From Leptasterias polaris (taxonomy: Eukaryota; Echinodermata; Asteroidea; Forcipulatida; Asteriidae), in assembly GCA_037783415.1 (NCBI GenBank), contig JAZGTN010000023.1, positions 968,501-1,032,500 of the forward strand: 64,000 nucleotides of DNA, read 5' to 3'. The stretch's first letter is position 1. Each line of letters begins with the position of its first letter. The position numbers were made by a program, and so were the translations under genes. This document shows, piece by piece, positions 46,506 to 58,700 of the stretch. Below the pieces are notes generated by a model. It made no database searches and was not told where the DNA came from. It saw only the letters and a list, made by a program, of their open reading frames with translations.

Positions 46506-46687
46506 TGGACTAATGTTTGATTCAGTGGCTCCTTATAATTATTGGCTGGCCATGGTAAATGTAGATTGTTGATGGATGAACTCAGCTTTTTTTTGGTATA
46601 TCACCAGGCATCTATTTCCACATCATAACTTGCTCAGTCATGGACTTGCTTTGTCTCGAAAATCCACCTTCTAAACAAGAAGAGTTG

Positions 46688-46719
<32 letters not shown>

Positions 46720-47238
46720 AAGTTAGTTTCCTGAAAGTTATGTTGCAAATCCTCCTCCAGAAATAGAAACCGCTTTTGTGGTCATCTCATACCCATTCTA
46801 ACTGCAGTGCATTCACTGTTGTTATTACAGTTTTTAACTCAGTGGCTCATGAAGACAAAGTTTTAAGCTTTTTTATTACTGAATGTAAACAATAATTGAA
46901 TCCTGTGGATGAAGACAAATTGGTGTGGTGGGATCGTGTACACACACACACGCATAATTTCATTCGATCAACCATCACAACCAACACACACCACACCGTT
47001 CGTGTACGTGTGCTGTATGCATGTAGCAAGCTCTATTGATGTTTACAGTTGGTTGCTATGGTGTAACTTCCGGTACAGTTCTTGATCTAAAACAAACAAA
47101 TTAATTGTATATTTTAATTTAACTTATATTTAAAGTAAGGTAAGATTCCATTTTGATGTTCGATCCATGCAACTTACGAAGAAATATTAACTGTGTTCCT
47201 TTAAAAAATAAAAAACTGTTTAATTAATTATTCCCACA
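46506..47238. promoter_or_regulatory. Candidate bidirectional promoter ANKRD53 / ENO4
   Basis: The two start codons are 733 bases apart and diverge. GTTGCTATGGTGTAAC at 47052-47067 resembles an RFX X-box (good first half-site, imperfect second). Just after the ENO4 start, CAACATGGCGGC at 47268-47279 resembles a YY1 element. A CAAT-type tetranucleotide tract is at 46688-46716 and a CA-rich stretch at 46939-46951. Regulation is inferred from motifs only. Confidence 0.5.
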
Positions 47239-50200
47239 ATGCAGTTGGATCCACCTAGAAACCAATCCCAACATGGCGGCGTACACGAATTCGTCAAACT
47301 TCTGAATGTGCAAAAAGTAAGTCTTTTAACTCTTTAAAAGTTTAGTTTATGGGATGTAAGGTGTTTTCGACGGGTGTGTTCGTAAGTTAAATGTGTAGCT
47401 TAGACCGCATGCTTGTTTGTGGGCAGTGCATCGTTTATATTGTAGACGTCCGTGCATATTATAAAAAGCTGTTTTTATCGATTGAAACCACCTCTGTCAT
47501 GTCCGTAGTGATAATTGACTGTTGGTTGTGACGACAGTTGAGTTAGTGGTTACTTACAAATTACAAAAAGTTACAGTCACAACGTGGTGTCACAAAAAGA
47601 CACAAGAGTTCCTTTGTTGTTACTGTAGTGAACTATAATTAGTTACTATATCGTAGGACGCCCTGTATTCAGGGCGTCCCTGAAATCGAGGCAAATCTTT
47701 TACCTCTCTGCGCGCGATGTAAACAGTCCCTACCTAGATACAATTTTTGTGGTTTGACTTGCCAAGCAAAGAGTCTCCTCTCATTTGACCAAAACTTAGA
47801 AACATGTAAAGGCTCCACTGGTTAGTTGCACTTGTAAATGCAAAAAGTTGTGGTATTTTAGGCATTTCTTCAAGGTACAAAAATATGTCATACTGTCGGG
47901 GCCATAAAAAAAAAAATTCCCACCGAAAAAGTTTCATCAAACACTTTTTCAATTCACAATTCACGATGATCAAATCATGTGACTGAACATTCTGCTGAGC
48001 ATTCTGGGGGAAAAAATACAGAGGCTTAAAGAAGCCACGTGCCTTATATCATTTTCTAATAGTCTGGATAATTTTTTTTTGTAACACTCTATCATTTTTT
48101 TTATTTATAATATTAAAATTTAAACATCAGCTTTGTGATTCGATTATCACTGTTTATTTATATGCTTTATTATAAATGTTAAGAAACATAAAAAGACACA
48201 AAACTAAATAAAAATAAGATTTGAAAGCCAAGAATTATTTACATTTTTTATTTTTATTAATTTTTTTTTTTGAAAAATACCATGGTTATTTTTAAAACTA
48301 AATAAAAAATATGTTGAATAAAATGAAGAAAACTGCTGGCTATAGAGTCATACACTAAGTCTCACAGAACACTTGTAGTCACTGCAGATGTTTCTTCCAC
48401 GTATGGCTTCACCCGGACACCATACTTTCTAAAATTCTTGTTTGCATCGAAAACAGGTCAAACTCAAAACAAATGGGACGCTATTGAAGTCATCGAAGAT
48501 CGGTGCGTGGTGTGAAAGTTTCAATGTCCATCACGTTTTAATATATGTTTGCATATTTCTTATAAACAAAGGAAGGTAATTAGGACATCAGTTGATTATG
48601 GAATATTTTAATTTTTTTTCAATTCAAAGAAAAAGGCATACTACATCGAAAACCGGACAGGGGAGGATATAGTATTGTTGATGTTGTTAGTGACACTTAG
48701 TGTCTACAGTCTATTGCCCAACATTGAATGCATGATGATGAAGTACAAACTACAAGTAAGAAGTAGGGCCAAATTGGATTGGATTTGGCCCTTAAGTTAA
48801 AAATAAGTTTGTTTTTTTATGGGGCAGTATTTAAAAAATTAATAAAGTGAGTGTAGTGTACAACCAGTGCAGTGCGTGTACACTGGCAGACTTGGGTGGG
48901 ATGGGATTAAAATAAATGCCTTCCTTGGCGGAAAAATTCCCAGATCCGGCCGTGACTTTTTCTTGCATTATTATCCCCCAAAATTCTGAGCAATATCTCA
49001 TTTGATTAAAAACAAATTATTTTATTTCAATGAATTCAATGAATGAAAAAGGAAGCGGGCTTGATACGGAAATTGTTCATTCTCTGTTTGTGACTATTTT
49101 GTGGTTCGCGGTTGAAAACGATCTTCATTTTAAAATTACTCAGTGAGTGCTTCCCGGTGTTATGAAAAAAAAGTGCCCACTGCCAAATAGTTTTCCGTGA
49201 GCATGTGCTGTGGATGCAGGACTCTGTTTGGCACATATTGTCTGGTGCCAAACAGTGTGGCTGGATGAAAAATGGACAGTATTTCTTGGCAAGAAGTTAA
49301 TGGACAATATCTCCTTCTAAGATATATGTGACAGGACTTATCTCATTCTTACATTTATCAAAATTTATCAAACATAAAGTCCGCATTTGAATGTCGCTTT
49401 TGTTTTGAAAGATAATTATCAGTTGAAAAACACCAGACCGCCAGTCTTGCCCCGATCTTGAGTTTACCGCTCTCAGGCCTGCAGTCCAGATCTTGAGTTT
49501 ACCGCTCTCAGGCCTGCAGTCCAGTTAAATTTCAAGTCCTAGGTTTTTTGTCATAAGTCCTTGCTCTATGGTCATTAGGGGTGAAACCGTTGTGGTTGGA
49601 TACAGCATCTTTGTGTGAACTGACTGCTTAACGCCTTTCGTTTAATATTTATTTTAGGTTTGTGCAGCTATACAAAGAAGAGGACATCATGTGTGCAAGT
49701 AGGGCATCTGAGAGAAATGCAAGGGAATTTTATGACACCAAGCAGAGGGCTGTGAAATTTTACAAGGAGAATGGCGTACCAGAAAGACTGGAGGAGATTC
49801 TCAACTCCATGTTTTATGAAAATCCTCCAGATGTTTACGGCCGGTTGGTAAGTAGGCTCAATTGGTCATCAAAGTTGCAAGAAAGTCGTGACAGCAACAA
49901 CAAACTCGTGCATAGAATTATGTGCTTTCAGATGCATGAGAAAGGCTTCATGCCTGAAGCCTTTTCTCAGATGCAAATTTAGGGGTAAAAAATTACTCTA
50001 CAACTACATTACTTATAATAATAATAATAATAATACCAACACTTATAAAGCGCCCTAATCATGCAGGCATGCTCTAAGTCGCTAACAGCTCTCCAGTGCT
50101 CTTCACCAAATAAGTTTTTTATGGTCCTTTATTTTTGGAGTAATTACCAAGGTAAACCCTTCCTTTGAGATGTTTATCAATCTTAACTGCTAAGCAAACG

Positions 50201-53200
50201 ATGTCACCAACACATCTTAAGATTAATCTTAGTGCTTTATGAAATCAAGCCCTGTACTGATGTCTACAAACTGGTACTGCATCACCTCACATCTCCATTC
50301 CACCCTTTGATATCTTCTCAAATGTTTCCCTCTTTCTATCTGTAGTCAGAACATTTTGAGACGATGTCCATGCCGCCAGTCATCGATAAGGTAACGGCAC
50401 GAGAAGTTTTGGACAGCAGAGGACAGCCCACTGTACAAGCTGAGGTTCACTGTGTTGTCAAAGGACTTGAAAAGGTAACCTAGAGCATTAAAAAGTAAAG
50501 AAAACAAACTCAACTTGTGACTGTTTTAACCCCATTACTTAAAACTTTTACTGTACAGAACCAGAATCTGTCCATAAATTAATCAACGGTTGTGTCTCCA
50601 AGAATTTTGTCCTCTAACTCACTCCCTGATTTGCAAAGCTTATAAGTACAATGCACTAACTGATAACAACATTCAATTGGAACCATTGGTTGACCGTAAT
50701 TTGTTGGCAGTTGTTTGAGTCACGGTTTTCTTTTGTTACAATCCGAAATCTCCAAACTATCTTTGAATATGTAAATTACTCAAAGCGCTTGAACAAAGAA
50801 ATCCAACAACCACACTGATATAAAGAACAAAAAAACAAAGGGATTTGATAAAGAAAATATCAAAAGTTCAAATATCAGTTCGGTTTAACAAGTCTATAAT
50901 GATTAGGTTATACCAGTGAACAATTAAGAAAAGATCTTATACCCTTTGAATAAGATCTAACAGGCAAGGAATATGGATGGCTCTGCAGCGAAGGATGACT
51001 TTCAAGGATGGTTCAAAATCATTTCTTTGATGATGTGGAAGAACTGGAATGTGAATTCAAAAAATAGTTAGACAAGGAAACCCCAAAATACTGAACTGTA
51101 GAATTAGTTCACAAAGTCTTTGTAATTAAATTCAGCTTTCAAATACTTCCTTCGGTCAAGACAATCTTCTCAAAAAGTACCACAGATGAGTCATAAGCAA
51201 CATCTTGGTCCTGTTGTGCAGACATCTCAAAATCTCCATCAACCCATATAGGTTTTTCTTTTTTCCAGAAATTACTATAAACTATAGGTTGCTAGAGACT
51301 TCTTATAATTATTTAAGTGTCTGAAAATAAACTTCCAGAACTAGAAAGCTAGATTAGAGTAAACAAGTTTCAAGAGCGTAAGTTTCATTCATTCTTAAAA
51401 CCCAACGTCCACCACTTTGGGTCAAACGGTCATGGACGCATTATACAGTATGCTTTGTGTGTGGTGTAGTATCATAATTATGTACAGAACACCTTGTAAT
51501 GTGTGAATTGCATGAATTTTGTAAACTTTTTATGTATTCCTTTTGTTATTATTTTTTTTAGCATTTGTCTACTGTAACCATGGCAAGTACAAACACACTC
51601 ATGGAGAGCGCCCTCATTGATAAGAAAGAAGTCGACGAGAAAGAAAGACAGGACTTTGTGGATGCAGCCATTCAGTTAATCCAAGGACCAATCAATAACT
51701 CCATTAGTGGTGGTTGTCCAGCCAATCAGAGATTGGTTGATGAAAGTGTTTGGTAAGTATTTATTGAAATTCATACAACAATAATAATATTTTGGGAGGC
51801 TAATCATCCTTACTTGCAGCTGAGAAGCTGAGTTGTGAAGGACACGGCTACAACGTGTTCAAGCTGCAGGCATGCAAGGCGCCTTAGGCAGCCAGTCACA
51901 TTGACCCATATGAAAACAGAGCACAGCTGGAGATAAAAAGTGTTTTTTCTGGAGGGAGGAAAACTGCAGGGCTCGAAGAAAAACCCTCATGGCATAGGAA
52001 AGAACCAACGCACAACTCTACTCATTATGGCCTTAGCCGGGTATGGAACCAGGGTCACTGTGGTGAAGGTTAAGTGCTTCACGCTCAAGCCAACAATGCC
52101 ATCATATACAAACACAAGAGATTGTCAAATTTGTTGATAAGGGAAAATAAGTCATTTTCATGGCTCAAAGTCTGCACACATTTAAATATGTGTTTTTTAC
52201 ATTCAGTTAGTTGTAATGATAATACTTGATTTGCTTCATCAGTGGACTCCTTGAGAAATTGAAGAAAGAGAAGGAGGAGAATGATCGTAAAGAGCAAGAG
52301 AGAGCAGCTGAGCTAGCACCTCCTCAACCAGAACCTGTCAAAGAAGAGAAGATCATTTCACCAAAAGGCAAAAAAAAAACAGGTAGGTCTATAAAACAAA
52401 CCATTATTTAAAACCACTGTTCTTTGCAACTTACTCTTTACTTTGACAGATGCTGTTTTTTAGCAGTTTTTTTTGTAGTCAAGTACTTTACAGTCGAATA
52501 TAAGTACTACTGAGTACTAGGGTGGCCGAGTAGTACTCCCGTATGAGTACTACTGAGTACTAGGGTGGCCGAGTAGTACTCCCGTATGAGTACTACTGAG
52601 TACTAGGGTGGCCGAGTAGTACTCCCGTATGAGTACTACTGAGTACTAGGGTGGCCGAGTAGTACTCCCGTATGAGTACTACTGAGTACTAGGGTGGCCG
52701 AGTAGTACTCCCGTATGAGTACTACTGAGTACTAGGGTGGCCGAGTAGTACTCCCGTATGAGTACTACTGAGTACTAGGGTGGCCGAGTAGTACTCCCGT
52801 ATGAGTACTACTGAGTACTAGGGTGGCCGAGTAGTACTCCCGTATGAGTACTACTGAGTACTAGGGTGGCCGAGTAGTACTCCCGTATGAGTACTACTGA
52901 GTACTAGGGTGGCCGAGTAGTACTCCCGTATGAGTACTACTGAGTACTAGGGTGGCCGAGTAGTACTCCCGTATGAGTACTACTGAGTACTAGGGTGGCC
53001 GAGTAGTACTCCCGTATGAGTACTACTGAGTACTAGGGTGGCCGAGTAGTACTCCCGTATGAGTACTACTGAGTACTAGGGTGGCCGAGTAGTACTCCCG
53101 TATGAGTACTACTGAGTACTAGGGTGGCCGTGTAGTACTCCCGTATGAGTACTTGGGCCGTCGACTACTAGTAAAAGTATCTGAGTACCAAGTCCAACAG

Positions 53201-55680
53201 TACGTGCTTGGATCTCTGAGTATGAGTAGAAGTACTGTAGTAAAGTAAAATACTGCAAAATGAGGTATAAACTTATTTATTGTTTTTGGAATAATTTCTT
53301 GGTGACAGTGTGTGCTTGTTATAAAACATTCTATGAAACATGAGTACATCAAAGACGACTTCAGTTTACTTTTTCCAGAGCTTATTCCAGAGCTGCCAAC
53401 TCTTCCTGATTCTGCAAAAAGTTCCCTGAAAATAAACCAATCTTTTTGATAAACGAATTTGAAACTCTCCCGGATTACGAAAACTTTTGCCTTATTATTT
53501 TGAGTGTAATTCTATGTTATAAATATATCCCTGATTGTTGTACAAAATCTCCCCGATTGCAAGATGCAAAAGTTGGCAGCTCTGTTTTTCCTCTATTCCT
53601 TGCATATCAATGGCATCAATTTACATTAATACAACCGTACCATAATTTTACAACCTGACCTAATTTTGTTACCAAATATCGTTGAATTTGGTTCTGTTAA
53701 CTTTTTAAAAAAACAAAGAAGAAGCACTTTTGAACTATTCTTCTAATAAGCAATGTCTAAATTCAGTCAAATTGAGGAAATAAACTGAAGTTAGACATCA
53801 ATGCTTATCACAATGCTACAAACTAGCGTAATAGTCCTTTGAAATACTTTGTTTTTTCAGGATTTTACTTACAGAATCCTGAAAATACAAAACTTCAAGT
53901 ACAGGTTATTTTTCAGTTGAGTATCTAGTATTGACTTTAAGTGTTTGAATTTGAGTATTTTGCTAGCAGAGTATGAGTACAAGCATAGAGCAAGGACCTT
54001 GCTCTATGGTACAAGTAAGAGTGCTATAATCAAAATGGTACTCAAGTAATCAGGACTGAGTATGATGGGTACTGCAACACTGCTTTGTAGTATTAGAACG
54101 TATCTATCCAAACTGCAAAAACAGTCATTAAAATTGAAATGCTGAAGTTGCAAAAATATGCTGTTGTTCTTTTAAGGGAGTGCCAAGTCTTCCATGGTCG
54201 TTGTAGAAGAGCCAAAGGAAAAGTTACTCCCAGGATGCAATGCAGCATGTGTAGTGTCGCAAGCTGTTGCCATAGCAGCAGCAAAACTCATCAAAATAGA
54301 ACCTTTCCAGCGTGTTGCAAGTTTGACATCTGCACAGGTGAGATTTTAGCTACTTTATTTGTTGGCTTTCAAAAACAGTTACAAGATAATTAAGTACAAA
54401 TCAAAAACAACTTATATACAGTAGTAGCTTGTTGCTTATAAATCATGTCGTTGCAGTTTTCACAAGGTGACATACAGCTCAATATATAGTTTTTGTCACA
54501 AATTTTAGTGATGTCAATATTTACAAGGTTTTCGCTGAAACGTTTCTTTTTGCCATGTATCAAGTTTTGAAACATCTTGGTTGCTTAGTTACAGGAATGT
54601 CAATGAGCCAAAATTGGTTACAACTCGATTGTTTGTTTCCACTAAGTGACTAATGTAGCCATGTGCATTTCTTATTGCATGTGACACATTGTGGTTTTGC
54701 ATGTTTTGGAGTTTTTACTTAGTAAGTGATTGGATGTTTCCACACAGAGCAATGTTGTGTGTGTTCCATGAAGTGACACAAATCTCTACACTATTTCACA
54801 AGGAATACGTCACTTTGTGAAAACTTGAAAGCTGTGTATGTATTTTGGGGTGGTTTTTTGTGGGTGTTGTCACGAAATTACATTTTTGTTAAATAAGTAT
54901 GTTACTTTTTGAGATATTTTTTCCCCAAACAAATACATACAGGAACTTTACATGTCTTTTGAGATTTCAGCTTTCTAACAATATAAACTACTTTGATTTT
55001 TCAACAATTAAACAAAATCGAAACTGCAATTTTAAACCTTAACCACTATCAATCCATAATATGTTAAAACATGGTTTTACCCCTGTGTGGTCTACTATGA
55101 CGCTTCTTGGAAACTGTGACGATGCACTTGACCTTACTGTAAATAAATCATTAGTTGTGTGATTAACGTATTCTTATCATTTCTCTCATAAAAGGGGCTT
55201 GTTTCTTTGCCAGCGCATTTTTGCACCTTAATAAGAGTGATGAAAAGTAACCGATCAGATTGATGATTAATTTGCTTACAGGAACAGCAAGAAGTTGAAC
55301 TTCCATCATTGATGGTAAACCTGCTGAATTCTGGCAAGGCCTACCCGGGCAAACAAAACCTTATTAAGGAGTTACTCATCATTCCCAGACCAGCAATCAC
55401 TGTCAAAGAGGTGAGAAATGTTTTACCATCAAGTTTGATAGAGCGTGAAAGCTACTGGTACTAGCAGGGCTCAAACTTTACACTGGACCACAGGCCGAGG
55501 CCAGTAGCTTTAGTGTCGGGCCAGTCATCTTATGACCGGACAAGTCTGTCGGTCTTGTGTTTTTCAATTGACTAAATATTAACTCACTCTGTGTAGAAAT
55601 TTGTTCAAGTGTTGACTTTTGAGTCTGATAAAATACCTTTCAATTCTGTTCTACGAAATGTACTTAACCCATAAAGACAA

Positions 55681-55716
<36 letters not shown>

Positions 55717-58700
55717 TTAATAATAGGTTCTTATGAGATTAATCTTTTCTGGCATGTCTTAGTACTTGTTCAAATAAAAAAAATAAAGTCTCATTTTTAT
55801 TCTTGTCTTGTAAAAACAATTCTGGTCCATTTTGAGCAACAAGCTCTGTATTTTTGTGGATTTTCTCCCTTAATTTGATCCCCGACTAGTCCAGATTTGT
55901 TGACTATTTATTCAGACCATTGTGAAAATTAGGCTATGCAATTACAAACACTTACACAAATTGAGTCTGACATCCAATTCAATTCAAATACCATGTTCAT
56001 TTTTGATTGGGCAAATTACAAAATGTGGCCACTTATTTCTCACTACGACAAGACAAAAAAGTTATATAAAACAATGTTTTTTATCATTTTATTGTGCAGT
56101 CATTGAAGCAACTGACGGCTATCCACCATCAAGTCAGCAAGTTGCTGTTTCCAAAGCAAGGGGTAAGTTGCTGTCTTTTAGTTTATTTCTTAATTTGGAG
56201 GTCGCAGGTTCAAATTCCATTCCTGTAAGTTTTTCTTATTTCACCCCAAAACTGAATTAAAGTTACCCATTCAGTTTCCTTTGTGGTTTATTACTTGATA
56301 TTTCAAATAAAAGTTGCATCCCCTTATCCACGTGAAGCTGCATTGACATCTTATAACGTATGATTTTTCCAAACTGAATGACAGTGGTTGTTTTGGCATG
56401 GGATGTAAGTACGATACTTCACTATTCGATGGCTGAGTGTCTGCCACCGTGGCTCATGGCCGAGGTATGGCTGAGTAATGGTGTTTTCTCAAAAGAGAAA
56501 AACACTTCGCAGTGCATTTTATGAGATTGGTTGTTGTCTCTACTTGGTTTAGTCGTGGTTTCATTTTGACAACGATATTCTAAAAAACTATTTTGCTGCG
56601 GGTGTTCCAAAAACATTTCAAAAAACAACCCTGCACAGAGGCATGTTGTGAAGTGGTACTTCTCATACTACTGCATCTCAGGTAGTTTTGTAAACTTGGG
56701 TGTGATCCCGGACAAATTAAGGAGACACTATCATAGGGCGAGATAGCTCAGTTGGTAGGAGCGCTGCACAGTAATCTAGAGGCCGCAGGATCCCGTTCTA
56801 GTCAATTTTTAATTGTTGTTTCTTTTTTTTCTCTCTACAATTGTTTTTTTACACGAATGGAGTGATATGTGATTATTTTGAATCCCTGGTTTTTCTTTTC
56901 ATTGTAAATTCTTGTTAATTCTAAAACTGCAAAACTAATTTATGATCCTCTCCCTTTGCAGGTGGCAGGTTCCTATGTAAATGATCTAGGTGGCTATTGT
57001 CCACAGTTTGACCGTCCAGAGCAGTTACTTGACCTTGCCCAGGAAGCAATGACTGCCTTAGAACTGACCCCAGGGGAAGATGTATTCATTGGGATTAACT
57101 GTGCCGCTCAGGAATTCTTTGATATGGTAAGTAATATTCTTCTAGGCACCAAATGGTCAATTTCCATTTGTCCACACAGTGCTAAATGGTGTAGTTCACG
57201 AGATCTGTGGAGCTGCATCTCCTGTCTTTGCCAGTGGCTTTTCTTGTTGTTGAGAACGACACAGAAATGCCTTGTTTTCAGGAGGGGGCCAATAAGGTTC
57301 ATGAAATTTAGGTTTTCCCATTAGCTCCAAGATCTTCTTCTGGAAAGCCGTTGGTTCATAGTGTCGTATGCAGTAGCCAGATCAGTGAAGACAGGATCAG
57401 TTGTCACAAGTCCAGTGGTTAGAGAGCACTTTGGACATTAACCTTTGATCCTCATTGGAACATTGGAACCATCTTGGTACATTGTTCCTGGTTTGTTGTA
57501 GCTCGGCCTGTTCAGGTGCTGCTTTCCTTTCCCCATACCAGTATCCTCCGCTCATTACAATAATGAGATTTACAGTACAAAAAGATTCTTTGTTTTAGCC
57601 TTGGTTGGAATATGGAAAATCAAACAGCTTCAAAATTAAAAAAAACCTTTAAGGAGTTTTCTCATGAGATTTTCACTTTGTATTATCAATTATTTCTCAG
57701 GACAAAGGAAAATATGAGGTAGTCCAAGGAATGTTAAAGTTACCAGATGACATGATTGAAGTCTATGCTGATCTCATCAATCGCTACCCAGCAATAATCG
57801 CTTTGATTGACCCCTTCAAGAAACAGGTGAGAAATAGAACAATCGATACCTGGAGGGAAATGGTTACATTTCAAGGCAATTGCTAAATTTCCTCAGTGCC
57901 TGCCTTGGTGCCCCGGTGCCCCTTGAAATGTTCCAGTACAAATTTACATGTCGTTCTTAGAGATGAACTTTACTAAGGAAAAACTGCATTGCCCTGGGTG
58001 CATGATGTTTACTGTCAACTGGTTAACACTAGTATACTGGTTAACACTAGTATACTGGTTAACACTAGTATACTGGTTAACACTAGTATACTGGTTAACA
58101 CTAGTATACTGGTTAACACTAGTATACTGGTTAACACTAGTATACTGGTTAACACTAGTATACTGGTTAACACTAGTATACTGGTTAACACTAGTATACT
58201 GGTTAACACTAGTATACTGGTTAACACTAGTATACTGTCAACTGGTTAACACTAGTATACTGTCTGAAGGCATTTGAATGAGCAGAGGCAACGGAGGCAA
58301 TTGTCTCCCCCCCCCCCACGTCGGGGTGGTAGGGTACGGTATTAACTTGCATAAGTCTTTATGAATGGCTTCAAAAGGTCCCATTTTTCTCTTTAATTTT
58401 TTAAAAACTTTAAAATTAATTTGTTGAGCACAGAGAACCTTCAAGCTTTGTTTGGTATCATTTTATTTTAAAGATTAGACAATTACGATGTGATTAATTA
58501 AAGGCTGTTTTATAACAGAGTGTTTACTGTTTTATTCTTTAGGGGTTCACAGCAGTTTGTCCTGATGTCTGTTTTTGAGAAGTAGAACAAGTTGAACCAC
58601 CTTCCTATTCAATAACCTTCTCTTTATCATGAACTCTAGGATGTTGAACAATGGAGGAAACTTTGTGAACGTTTCAGTGAGCAATGTTTCATCATTGGAG

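Larger units (their letters stand above)
47317..49667 (+). other. ENO4 intron 1
   Basis: About 2.35 kb with donor GTAAGT and an acceptor TTTGTGCAG. Mostly AT-rich, with the small hairpin at 47656 and the 35-bp duplication at 49454. An alternative acceptor (TTTTAG ending 49657) is in the wrong phase for the proposed exon 1, which is why 49668 was chosen. Confidence 0.6.

Noticed and set aside
49658..49667. ENO4 exon 2 beginning at 49658 after TTTTAG
   Set aside because: That acceptor leaves one extra base relative to exon 1; the CAG at 49665-49667 restores the phase. Exon 1 itself remains the least certain part.
52503..53147. CRISPR-like array
   Set aside because: The units are continuous direct repeats with no unique spacers, in an animal intron.
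56735..56803. Functional tRNA gene
   Set aside because: Box A is good but box B is degraded and the acceptor stem does not pair; better explained as a SINE head.
57948..58277. 109-residue frame of repeated YWLTLV resembling a membrane protein
   Set aside because: It is the 18-bp minisatellite in ENO4 intron 10; every frame is open because the period is a multiple of three.
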